From Pseudomonadota bacterium (GTDB lineage: Bacteria; Pseudomonadota; Gammaproteobacteria; Steroidobacterales; Steroidobacteraceae): a stretch of DNA of 13,646 nucleotides. The stretch lies in contig JAEZCR010000285.1 of assembly GCA_023433465.1 (NCBI GenBank), positions 1-13,646 on the forward strand, in the 5' to 3' direction. Positions 7,730-13,646 of the stretch are shown here, one piece after another; position 1 is the first letter of the stretch, and each line of letters begins with the position of its first letter. Made by a program: the position numbers and the translations under genes. Under the pieces are notes generated by a model. The model worked only from the letters and a program-made list of their open reading frames with translations. It made no database searches and was not told the origin of the DNA.

Positions 7730-7817
7730 ATGGGGTCCGACGCCATTTTCCAGCAAACGGTGCCGGACCTGAAGCAGGCCCGGCACCGATTTTCAGCAAA
7801 TGGGGTCTGACCCCATT
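7730..7817. repeat. Composite REP/BIME-like palindromic element
   Basis: The whole gap between the RcnB-family gene and slyX is a nested palindromic repeat. At 7799-7817 is a perfect 19-bp palindrome, AATGGGGTC-T-GACCCCATT. At 7730-7747 is a decayed copy, ATGGGGTCCGACGCCATT. Both are associated with a direct repeat ATTTTC(C)AGCAAA (7745-7757 and 7789-7800). Between these lies a 14-bp hairpin with an AAG loop and one mismatch: CGGTGCCGGACCTG (7758-7771) against CAGGCCCGGCACCG (7775-7788). TGGGGTC-N-GACCCCA palindromes are widespread intergenic elements in proteobacteria; mobilisation by a REP-associated (RAYT) transposase is an inference, and no transposase is in the window. The element may stabilise or terminate the RcnB-family transcript. 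Confidence 0.85.
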
Positions 7818-7819
7818 CG

Positions 7820-8503
7820 TCAGTACCAGATGTCGTAGAGGACGTCGAGGACGAGGCCGGTCGCGATCGCGGTCAGCATCACGTCGTTACCCACGCGCAC
7901 CCAGTGATAGCCGTACGGCGGGGCGTACAGGCGATACGGGCGCCAGTCGTAGATGATGTACGAGTGGCCGTACCAGGCGCGCGGCAGGTAGTCACCCCGG
8001 TGCCAGACGCGGTGGTAGTACCCCGCCGGTGCATGGTAGTGACCGAAGTGGAACCGATAACGCGCGTAGTCACGGCGGTCGTGGCGGCGGTTGTCCCAGT
8101 AGTTGGGATGCCTGTGCCAGTCGTTGCGGTGACGGTCCCAGCCGCGATGGTAGTCGTGGCGGTTGTCGCGGTTGTGGTTCGAGCCGTGCCGATTGTCGTT
8201 CCGGTCGTTGCGATGATTGTTGTCGTGGCGGCGGTCGTCGCGACGATCATCGCGTCGATCGTGGCCACGGTCGTGTCCGCGCTGATCGTTGTTCCGATGA
8301 TCGTTGCCGCGATGGTTGTTGCCGCGATCGTTGCGATGATCGTTGCCGCGATGGTCATTGCCGCGATCGTTGCGGCGATTGTCGAGGTTTCCACGGACGA
8401 CCTCGCGCTTGATTGCCTTCCCCACCGAATCCTCATTCCTGGCGAATGCGGCGGTGCTCGCGAGCAGCGTGGCGACGAGAAGCAGGGTCACGGGGCGTTT
8501 CAT
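7820..8503 (-). CDS. RcnB-family periplasmic protein with His/Asp/Arg/Asn-rich repeat
   Basis: This 227-residue protein has a clear signal peptide (MKRPVTLLLVATLLASTAAFA) and should be periplasmic. Residues about 41-145 are low complexity, almost only N, D, R, H and G, with a 13-residue tandem repeat (NDRGNDHRGNDHR at 45-57, NDRGNNHRGNDHR at 58-70). The C-terminal part is rich in Y, H and W and ends with PPYGYHWVRVGNDVMLTAIATGLV (195-218), the conserved RcnB-family signature. E. coli RcnB is a small periplasmic protein that affects nickel/cobalt efflux homeostasis. The histidine-rich stretch here is compatible with metal binding, but that is inference, and no metal transporter or RcnR regulator is nearby. 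The start is supported by the Shine-Dalgarno at 8510-8515. Many RcnB-domain proteins have unknown roles, so the family call is firmer than the function. Confidence 0.85.
   Translation of the reverse strand: MKRPVTLLLVATLLASTAAFARNEDSVGKAIKREVVRGNLDNRRNDRGNDHRGNDHRNDRGNNHRGNDHRNNDQRGHDRGHDRRDDRRDDRRHDNNHRNDRNDNRHGSNHNRDNRHDYHRGWDRHRNDWHRHPNYWDNRRHDRRDYARYRFHFGHYHAPAGYYHRVWHRGDYLPRAWYGHSYIIYDWRPYRLYAPPYGYHWVRVGNDVMLTAIATGLVLDVLYDIWY
8296..8373 (-). repeat. Two tandem 39-bp copies inside the RcnB-family gene
   Basis: Segments 8296-8334 and 8335-8373 are head-to-tail copies that differ at only two bases (GGTTGTTGCC against GGTCATTGCC). Each encodes 13 residues of the N/D/R/G/H-rich region. Shorter, less exact repeats of the same composition continue to about 8166. 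The near identity suggests recent slippage or unequal recombination. Confidence 0.85.
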
Positions 8504-8509
8504 CGATCT

Positions 8510-8515
8510 CTCCTT
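8510..8515 (-). promoter_or_regulatory. Shine-Dalgarno for the RcnB-family gene
   Basis: On the minus strand AAGGAG lies 6 nt before the ATG at 8503-8501. It is the strongest ribosome-binding site on this strand and fixes the start. Confidence 0.85.
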
Positions 8516-8572
8516 ACCGGATCGGCTTCGATCCGTTGCGGGGCCAGTATCCGTCGCTCGACCTGAGCGGAG

Positions 8573-8600
8573 CCTGAACCTTCCGTTCAGGTTCGTTCAG
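8573..8600 (-). promoter_or_regulatory. Candidate operator upstream of the RcnB-family gene
   Basis: Plus-strand GTTCAG occurs at 8585-8590 and again at 8595-8600, exactly 10 bp apart, and CCTGAAC at 8573-8579 is an inverted copy facing GTTCAGG at 8585-8591 across 5 bp. The cluster lies 70-97 bp before the start codon in the 167-bp gap between the glycoside-hydrolase-like gene and the RcnB-family gene. A direct repeat with a one-turn period suits a dimeric response regulator of the OmpR/PhoP class, but the regulator is unknown and no convincing -10/-35 pair was assigned. Confidence 0.4.
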
Positions 8601-8670
8601 CTTCGCAGGTCGCAAATCCGCATTCCGGCCCTCGGATACGGCCCCCGATTCAACGATATACGGCGCAGGG

Positions 8671-10965
8671 CTACGGCGCCCGGGCGATTTCGATATCGGC
8701 GAGCACTTCGGCATCGAGCTCCCGGAAATCCACGATTCCCACGCGGTTGGTCCACACCGGGTTCCGATACCGTCCCGCGGTGCCGGCCGAGTACTCATGC
8801 CAGAAAGCGCTGGCACGCGTGAGATGGGCGATCGCGGATTGCCGGTGCGAGGCGACCTTCGTGGCGCGGTATAGCGCGAGCTCGGTCGCGCCGCGGATCT
8901 TCGCCGCGTAGTACTTGCCGAGCAGCGCCATCGCGCGGATGTCCGCGAGCGTGGCGCCGAGCTCGGGAGTGCGGCGCGCGGGGATCTTGCTTTCGAGCGA
9001 CTTCAGCGCGCCGAGGGCGGCGTCGGCGCGCGCATCGATCCTGTCCGCGGCCGCGGGCGGCGTCGTGCCGGTCACCGGGATCCCCGCCTTCACGGCCTCG
9101 ACGTACTTCGGGATGGGAATGTTGTCCGTCCCCGGATGCACCTTCTGATCGATGAAGGTTTCCACACTGTGGAATCCGCTCGCCGTCTTCGCGGGACCCG
9201 GGCGGCTGCGGCTGCCCTCGATGTACCACTGGAAGTCGAAGTCCGCCCAGTGGAAGCCGGTGACGAGTGGATAGACCATCGAGGCGTCCTGCCAGGCCGC
9301 GAGCAGCGCGGCGCCATTCACGCCCGGAAAACGCTGCGCGACGAGCGCGCCGATCCGGTCGTTGTCGAGAGACGGGTCGTATCCGAGCCGGCCCCAGAGC
9401 AGGAAGTGCAGCCAGTGTTTGTCGGCTTCGAGCTGCCGTGGTTTGCGCGGATTCCGGTCCAGGAACTCGCGGCCCCACACCCACATGTCCGAGCCCACGT
9501 AAAAACCCTGCGACACCTCGTGCGGAATGTTGCGCACGAACTCGCGCACGAAATCGGGCGCGGCCCAGCGGAACATCAGCGCGTCGTCGTTGCGTATCGT
9601 CCAGAGCGTCTTGAGGCGACCGAGCGATTCGACGTACTCCTTGTGAAAAGTCTGCGTCGTCGACGACAGCGCGTGCGCCTGCGCGTACTTGAAGCTGAAG
9701 ACGAAATCGACGTTGGGCTGCGAGATCACCGGTTTGAACGTCGCCGCGATGTCCTGCGCGCGCGACTCATGTTGCCTGTGGATCAGCCGGATGCGGCGGT
9801 CCGGCTCGCGGCGCGCGGCGTCGAGTACGCCCCGGCCGTAGGTCGCGAGCAGCCAGTTCTCCTTGACATCGAAGGAGTCGATGCCGCCCGAGTACATCTT
9901 CACTTCGCCCATGTTCTCGCCGGCCGTGAGGCCGATGCCCGCGAGCAGTGGATAGGTGCGGAACATCTCGCGCACGCTGGCGCGGAAGTAGTCCACGGTC
10001 TTCGGGTTTTCGAGCGCGTCGGTGATGCCGTACTTGCCGTCAGCGCCGTACGTGAAGATGTTCCAGGTCACTACGTGGAACTGGATGTTGCGGTCGTGCG
10101 CGTATTGCATGACCTTGCGCCAGAACGCGATCTTCTCGTCGATCGTGAGTTTCTTCAGCACCTCCTTGTTGGCGAGCATCTCGGGCGAGAGCAGGTCGAC
10201 GGTGCGCGTCGTGTAGTCCTCCGCGAGTTGCGCCCTCGTGCGCCACACGTCGTCGAGCGCGACGTCGGGATACTCGGGCACCTTCACCATCGACGGGAAC
10301 GGATGCAGGTTCCACAGCGACACGAAGTTGTAGCGGTCGCGCGCGAGCTGATCGAGATACGCGCGCCAGAACTCGAAATCCCACACCGTGGCGATGTTCT
10401 GCTGCGCGGAATCGCTCATGTCCGAGTAGCTCGGCGTGCGCAGGTCGAGCGGGATGTTGAACTTGGTACCGCGCATGTGCATGTGGGGATTGCGCGAAAT
10501 GTCCTGGACGCGATCCACGCCATGCACTCGGATCTGCTCGGCGAGTTCGAGGGCGCCATACATCGCACCGGCGGCATCGATGCTGTACACGAACAATCGG
10601 ATGTCGCCCGTCTTGCCTGCCGTGGGATGGGAAAGGATGAATCCTTCCGGTTCGATGCCCCCGAAAGTATCGTTCCTCTCTTCCTCGCCGGCCCCTTTGA
10701 ACATCGGATGGGAGGGGTCAACGATATGAACCACGATGTCGTCTGGACTTGGTGCTCCCACGGCGCGCTCGTTCGCGCGCACGAACCTGACCCCGTAACC
10801 GCGAGCGCGAAATTCACTCTCGAGGTCGGTCAGTGCGAATTCCAGTTGAGGCGTCTGCGAGCGCGCGTAGATGGTCGCCACCTGCGCCACGCAGGGGGTC
10901 GCGATCAGCGCCGCCAGGCAGAGCCCCAGCTTGAGGCAGCGATTCGTATTACCGGCGATCCGCAT
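8671..10965 (-). CDS. Exported glycoside-hydrolase-like protein (GH20/GH67-like N-terminal domain plus barrel), function unassigned
   Basis: This 764-residue protein has a signal peptide (about 1-27, MRIAGNTNRCLKLGLCLAALIATPCVA). Residues about 28-160 look like the alpha/beta N-terminal domain found before the catalytic barrel in GH20 and alpha-glucuronidase (GH67/GH115) enzymes, ending DAAGAMYGALELAEQI. The following HMHMRGTKFNIPLD and FWRAYLDQLARDRYNFVSLWNLHPFPSM resemble the opening strands of a TIM barrel. Acidic motifs that might be catalytic are LTAGENMGE (E350, E354) and TIRNDD (D460, D461). The C-terminal third (about 640-764) appears helical. I cannot place it in a numbered GH family, and activity on a uronic-acid-containing glycan is a guess. 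ATG 10965 follows a purine-rich GGGGAAG and starts the signal peptide directly; GTG 10995 would add 10 residues. It is encoded upstream of the RcnB-family gene on the same strand, with a 167-bp gap. Confidence 0.62.
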   Translation of the reverse strand: MRIAGNTNRCLKLGLCLAALIATPCVAQVATIYARSQTPQLEFALTDLESEFRARGYGVRFVRANERAVGAPSPDDIVVHIVDPSHPMFKGAGEEERNDTFGGIEPEGFILSHPTAGKTGDIRLFVYSIDAAGAMYGALELAEQIRVHGVDRVQDISRNPHMHMRGTKFNIPLDLRTPSYSDMSDSAQQNIATVWDFEFWRAYLDQLARDRYNFVSLWNLHPFPSMVKVPEYPDVALDDVWRTRAQLAEDYTTRTVDLLSPEMLANKEVLKKLTIDEKIAFWRKVMQYAHDRNIQFHVVTWNIFTYGADGKYGITDALENPKTVDYFRASVREMFRTYPLLAGIGLTAGENMGEVKMYSGGIDSFDVKENWLLATYGRGVLDAARREPDRRIRLIHRQHESRAQDIAATFKPVISQPNVDFVFSFKYAQAHALSSTTQTFHKEYVESLGRLKTLWTIRNDDALMFRWAAPDFVREFVRNIPHEVSQGFYVGSDMWVWGREFLDRNPRKPRQLEADKHWLHFLLWGRLGYDPSLDNDRIGALVAQRFPGVNGAALLAAWQDASMVYPLVTGFHWADFDFQWYIEGSRSRPGPAKTASGFHSVETFIDQKVHPGTDNIPIPKYVEAVKAGIPVTGTTPPAAADRIDARADAALGALKSLESKIPARRTPELGATLADIRAMALLGKYYAAKIRGATELALYRATKVASHRQSAIAHLTRASAFWHEYSAGTAGRYRNPVWTNRVGIVDFRELDAEVLADIEIARAP

Positions 10966-11405
10966 TCGATTTCTTCCCCAACGAGAACGATGCACGACGA
11001 GCGTACAGGGAGGACGCGTGATTCATCTCCTTCCCGTGTTCCTGATCGAAAGGGCGGCTCGCGAATGGACTCGGTCCGGAATGCGCCGCCAGCGCGATGG
11101 TAGCGGTCTCGTTCGGCACGCGCGAAAGTCCGCGGTCAGGTCGAACGAGCCCCCTCCCGTCGAATCGTCGCCCGGCTGGACGGCGTTCAATCGGCGGGCG
11201 ACCCCCTCATCGGAGCAAACTACTGGCCGCCAGCGGGGCCATTATTCGGGCGTGCGCGGAGTCCCGCGGGACCTGTCATATGACGACTCGAATTTCACGG
11301 CGCGGCTCACGATCCGCGCGAAATTGTTTTCGGAATTCCCGTTGAATTCCTCGCTATAGTCTCCACAGCCGGGACACACACAAAACACCGGCGGGGGACA
11401 AAGCC
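10966..11405. other. 440-bp divergent intergenic region
   Basis: This gap separates the minus-strand glycoside-hydrolase-like gene from the plus-strand flotillin module and should hold both promoters. I see no convincing gene in it. Its right half carries perfect palindromes GTCCCGCGGGAC (11261-11272) and GTCATATGAC (11275-11284), and the GGAATTC/GAATTCC inverted repeat described separately. The left half (10966-11250) shows no clear sigma-70 promoter for the minus-strand gene. Confidence 0.6.
11332..11360 (+). promoter_or_regulatory. Probable promoter with operator-like palindrome for the YuaF-flotillin genes
   Basis: TATAGT at 11355-11360 matches the -10 consensus at five of six positions and lies 45 bp before ATG 11406. 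Immediately upstream is a perfect 7-bp inverted repeat, GGAATTC (11332-11338) and GAATTCC (11344-11350), with a 5-bp spacer, covering the -35 and spacer region. No good sigma-70 -35 is present at 17 bp (GGAATT instead), so the promoter may need an activator, be repressed through the palindrome, or use an ECF sigma factor. This is inferred from position and pattern only. Confidence 0.45.
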
Positions 11406-11957
11406 ATGATCGAGTGGTTCGCTTCGCACACCGGAATCGAGCAGGTATTCCTGCTGAGCGGAATCGTCGGTGGAATCATCATTCTCTTCCAGCTCGTCAT
11501 GATGGTCGTCGGACTCGATCATCACGGCGCCGACGTACACGTCGACACCGATGCGGGCTTCCAGGCGCTCACCATCCAGGGCATCTCGTCCTTCTTCGCG
11601 ATGTTCGGCGTGGTCGGGTACACGCTGTATCACGGCGCGCTGCTCGGCGCGGTGGTCGCCATAGGCGGCGGCCTCGCGGCCGGCTTCTTCGCGATGTGGC
11701 TCATCCAGAAGATCTTTCGCGGCATGATGAAGCTGCAGTCGAGCGGCACCGTCAGCCTCTACGCCGCCGTCGGCAGCGAAGGATCCGTCTATCTCACCGT
11801 CTCCAAGGACGGCGGCCGGGTCCAGATCAATTTCGCCAATCGCCTGCGCGAGTTCGAAGCGGTGTCGGCCGACGGCTCGACGATTCCGACGGGCACACCG
11901 ATCCGCGTGCAGAGCGTGACCGCCAACATGCTGGTGGTCGCGCCCGCGGAACGCTGA
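11406..11957 (+). CDS. YuaF/NfeD-like membrane protein, flotillin partner
   Basis: This 183-residue inner-membrane protein has three predicted membrane segments, about residues 13-36, 58-75 and 78-103. Between the first two is a His/Asp-rich loop, DHHGADVHVDTDAGF. A soluble C-terminal beta domain (about 113-180, SGTVSLYAAVGSEGSVYLTV...GTPIRVQSVTANMLVV) has the pattern of the OB-fold of NfeD-family proteins. Such proteins are typically encoded next to flotillins (for example YuaF with FloT in Bacillus subtilis) and act with them in membrane microdomains. Here the flotillin follows by 60 bp, which supports the call. Length fits the YuaF type (about 175 residues) rather than long protease-fused NfeD; no protease domain is present. 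ATG 11406 has a GGCGGGGGAC ribosome-binding region upstream. The E. coli YqiJ counterpart looks less similar to me than YuaF. Confidence 0.82.
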   Translation: MIEWFASHTGIEQVFLLSGIVGGIIILFQLVMMVVGLDHHGADVHVDTDAGFQALTIQGISSFFAMFGVVGYTLYHGALLGAVVAIGGGLAAGFFAMWLIQKIFRGMMKLQSSGTVSLYAAVGSEGSVYLTVSKDGGRVQINFANRLREFEAVSADGSTIPTGTPIRVQSVTANMLVVAPAER

Positions 11958-11986
11958 AGCCCGCCCGGTAGATAGATTTCTCGTTT

Positions 11987-11998
11987 GGTGCGCGCACC
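11987..11998. repeat. 12-bp perfect palindrome before flotillin
   Basis: GGTGCGCGCACC reads the same on both strands and sits in the 60-bp gap between the YuaF-like gene and flotillin, 6 bp before the flotillin ribosome-binding site. It could form a small stem or be chance in GC-rich sequence; no function is assigned. Confidence 0.4.
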
Positions 11999-12004
11999 GC
12001 GCGC

Positions 12005-12010
12005 GGAGGG
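12005..12010 (+). promoter_or_regulatory. Shine-Dalgarno for flotillin
   Basis: GGAGGG lies 7 nt before ATG 12018 and decides the start against the in-frame upstream GTG at 11985, which would add 11 residues (MVRAPRAEGLR) in front of the membrane anchor. Confidence 0.8.
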
Positions 12011-12017
12011 ACTTCGT

Positions 12018-13571
12018 ATGGATCTCACGATGGCTTTGGTACCGGTGGTCACGATCGTGCTGCTGGTGATGTTCTTCATCGTCTTTCTCGCGACCCGCTA
12101 CAAGCGCTGTCCCTCGGACAAGATCCTCGTGAAGTACGGCAAGGTCGGGAAGGGCCAGTCCGCGCAATGTATCCACGGCGGCGGCGCGTTCATCGTGCCG
12201 CTGTTCCAGGACTACACGTACATGAGCCTCACGCCGCTCACGATCAGCATCCCGCTGACGAAGGCGCTGTCGCTGCAGAACATCCGCGTCAACGTGCCGA
12301 GCACGTTCACGGTGGGTATCAGCACCGAAGAGGCGATCATGAACAACGCCGCGGAGCGGTTGCTCAACCTCTCGCAGGACGACGTCGAGAGCATGGCGCG
12401 CGAGATCATCTTCGGCCAACTGCGCCTGACGGTCGCGTCGCTGACCATCGAGCAGATCAACCAGGACCGCGAGAAATTCCTGGATGCGATCCGCCGCAAC
12501 GTCGCGCCCGAGCTCAACAAGATCGGCCTCTACCTGATCAACGTGAACATCACCGACATCACGGACGAGTCGGGATACATCGAGAGCATCGGCAAGAAGG
12601 CGGCGTCGGAGGCGATCAACCAGGCCAAGATCGACGTCTCCGACCAGGACCGCAAGGGCTCGGTCGGTGAGGCCGAGCAGGTGCGCGAGCGCACGATCAA
12701 GGTTGCGCAGCACCTCGCCGAATCCGAGAAAGGCAAGAAGCAGGCCGAGGCGGACAAGCGCATCTACGTGCAGCAGCAGGAAACGCTGGCGACGATCGGC
12801 GAAGCCGAGGCGAGCCGCGACCTGCAGATCAAGGTCGCGGAGAACGAAGCGACATCGGCCAAAGGTCAGAAGAAGGCCGAAGCCGAGAAACGCATCTTCG
12901 TGCAGAGCCAGGAAGCCGAGGCCATCGCCGGTGAAAACCGCGCACGGGCGCTGATCGCGGCGTCCAACGCCGAGCTCACGGTGCAGGCGGCGCAGGCTTC
13001 GCAGCGCGGACAGGTGGCGCAGTTCGATGCGCAGGCCGAGATCCAGAAGGCGCAGGCGAAGGCCGAGCTCCAGCGCCTCACGGCCGCGGAGGTCGTGAAG
13101 CAGCAGATCGAGAAGCAGAAGATCACGATCGCCGCGGAAGCCGAGGCCGAGAAGACCCGGCGCGAGGCGCAGGGTGTGGCGGACGCCACGCTGCTCAAGT
13201 ACGAGGCCGAGGCGAAAGGAATCAAGCAGGTGCTCGAGGCGAAGGCGCAGGGTTATCAGGCGCTGGTCCAGAGCGCCGGCAATGACGCGCGCGCCGCGGC
13301 CACACTGCTGCTGACCGAGAAGCTCGAGCAGATCGTCACGCTGCAGGTCGAGGCCATCAAGGCGATCAAGATCGACAAGGTGACGGTGTGGGATTCGGGC
13401 GCGAGCGCGAACGGCAACGGCGGCACGACCGCGAACTTCCTCGCCGGGATGGTGAAGAGCCTGCCGCCGCTGCATGACGTCGCCGCGATGGCGGGCCTGG
13501 AACTGCCGAAGTACCTCGGCGACGCCAAGGCCACCGAGGTAGCCGTCGCCGTGAACGGCGCCGAGAAGTAG
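12018..13571 (+). CDS. Flotillin family protein (SPFH domain)
   Basis: This 517-residue membrane-associated scaffold protein has an N-terminal membrane segment (about 5-27, MALVPVVTIVLLVMFFIVFLATRYKRC). An SPFH/band-7 domain (about 30-200) shows the flotillin blocks GGGAFIVPLFQ, LSQDDVESMAREIIFGQLR.TVASLTIEQINQDREKF and GLYLINVNITDITDESGYIESIGKK. A long coiled-coil flotillin region (about 200-440) is full of Glu-Ala repeats (QAEADKR, KKAEAEKR, AEAEAEKT, YEAEAKG). The C-terminal tail is KITIDKVTVWDSG-like (here KIDKVTVWDSGASANGNGG) and then LAGMVKSLPPLHDVA. B. subtilis FloT has about 509 residues with the same order. Flotillins oligomerise and organise ordered membrane domains, affecting membrane fluidity and protein complexes. 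It lies 60 bp after the YuaF-like gene and is certainly in the same operon. The TAG stop directly abuts a palindromic repeat array. Confidence 0.96.
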   Translation: MDLTMALVPVVTIVLLVMFFIVFLATRYKRCPSDKILVKYGKVGKGQSAQCIHGGGAFIVPLFQDYTYMSLTPLTISIPLTKALSLQNIRVNVPSTFTVGISTEEAIMNNAAERLLNLSQDDVESMAREIIFGQLRLTVASLTIEQINQDREKFLDAIRRNVAPELNKIGLYLINVNITDITDESGYIESIGKKAASEAINQAKIDVSDQDRKGSVGEAEQVRERTIKVAQHLAESEKGKKQAEADKRIYVQQQETLATIGEAEASRDLQIKVAENEATSAKGQKKAEAEKRIFVQSQEAEAIAGENRARALIAASNAELTVQAAQASQRGQVAQFDAQAEIQKAQAKAELQRLTAAEVVKQQIEKQKITIAAEAEAEKTRREAQGVADATLLKYEAEAKGIKQVLEAKAQGYQALVQSAGNDARAAATLLLTEKLEQIVTLQVEAIKAIKIDKVTVWDSGASANGNGGTTANFLAGMVKSLPPLHDVAAMAGLELPKYLGDAKATEVAVAVNGAEK

Positions 13572-13646
13572 TGGGGACCTGGTGGTGTGGGGTGGTGTGG
13601 GGACAGACTTAAGTCTGTCCTGGTGGTGTGGGGACAGACTTAAGTC
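13572..13646. repeat. 31-bp-period palindromic tandem repeat after flotillin
   Basis: The sequence GGTGGTGTGGGGACAGACTT followed by AAGTC occurs at 13591-13615 and again at 13622-13646, a 31-bp period; the second copy runs into the window end. The core GGACAGACTTAAGTCTGTCC (13601-13620) is a perfect 20-bp palindrome. The first partial unit (13571-13590) has GTGGGGAC joined directly to CTGGTGGTGTGG, as if its palindrome core had been deleted. The array begins immediately after the flotillin TAG. It may act as a transcription-stopping or RNA-stabilising hairpin, or be a REP-type mobile repeat. Its full extent lies outside the window. Confidence 0.85.

Noticed and set aside
8517..8534. CGGATCG-GCTT-CGATCCG hairpin in the RcnB-family leader
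   Set aside because: A 7-bp stem lies just upstream of the Shine-Dalgarno, but without conservation data or a ligand-like structure it cannot be called a riboswitch or thermometer.
7904..8566. Plus-strand open frame encoding Val/Ala/Ile-rich hydrophobic sequence
   Set aside because: It looks like a membrane protein only because it is the complement of the N/D/R/H repeat codons. The minus-strand frame has a signal peptide, Shine-Dalgarno and RcnB signature.
10950..11026. 25-codon leader peptide on the minus strand before the glycoside-hydrolase-like gene (ATG at 11026)
   Set aside because: GGAAGGAG is directly adjacent to the ATG, leaving no spacer, and the peptide has no attenuation-like codon run or following hairpin.
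9136..11103. 655-codon plus-strand open frame opposite the glycoside-hydrolase-like gene
   Set aside because: Antisense shadow rich in R, E, H and V; the minus-strand frame has a signal peptide and a coherent fold pattern.
11307..13475. 722-codon minus-strand open frame opposite the flotillin module
   Set aside because: The L/R/D/H repeats are the complement of the flotillin Glu-Ala coiled-coil codons; both sense genes are unambiguous.
13572..13646. CRISPR array
   Set aside because: The 31-bp period has no unique spacers: the repeats are contiguous and the core is a full palindrome.

Overview
The window looks like chromosomal DNA of a GC-rich Gram-negative proteobacterium, probably a gammaproteobacterium. 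The support is a DgkA very close to the E. coli type, a SlyX protein ending in PPHY, Sec signal peptides on several proteins, an RcnB-family periplasmic protein, and intergenic palindromes of the TGGGGTC-N-GACCCCA and GGACAGACTTAAGTCTGTCC types. The order or family cannot be fixed from the sequence; a Nevskiales/Steroidobacter-like or Xanthomonadales-like lineage is only a guess. Eleven protein genes are supported. There are no tRNA or rRNA genes, complete insertion sequences, CRISPR arrays or phage genes.

Layout. (i) 1-2138, plus strand: the 3' part of gcvPA and all of gcvPB, the two halves of a split glycine decarboxylase P-protein, followed by a strong hairpin at 2174-2198. (ii) 2227-7492, plus strand: a tightly packed probable operon of dgkA (diacylglycerol kinase), a 958-residue exported tandem HtrA/Deg protease, a Sua5-type threonylcarbamoyl-AMP synthase and an exported alpha/beta hydrolase. 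Its gaps are 35 bp and 15 bp, then a 1-bp stop/start overlap. (iii) 7526-10965, minus strand: in transcription order, a 764-residue exported glycoside-hydrolase-like protein, an RcnB-family protein with a His/Asp/Arg/Asn-rich repeat, and slyX. A composite palindromic repeat fills the gap between the last two. (iv) 10966-11405: a 440-bp divergent intergenic region rich in palindromes, with a probable promoter for the genes to its right. (v) 11406-13571, plus strand: a YuaF/NfeD-like membrane protein and a flotillin, the usual two-gene membrane-microdomain module. The window ends in a 31-bp-period palindromic repeat directly after the flotillin stop codon.

The most interesting item is the protease at 2637-5513. 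It has an intact HtrA domain (H102, D133, S217), two PDZ-like domains, a second trypsin-like domain whose triad positions are N, N and about F, then two more PDZ-like domains. This is the layout of fungal Nma111 and plant Deg7, here in a bacterial gene with a signal peptide. Also worth a second look are the orphan glycoside-hydrolase-like protein, the 39-bp internal duplication in the RcnB-family gene, the operator-like palindrome next to the flotillin-operon promoter, and the two intergenic palindromic repeat arrays.
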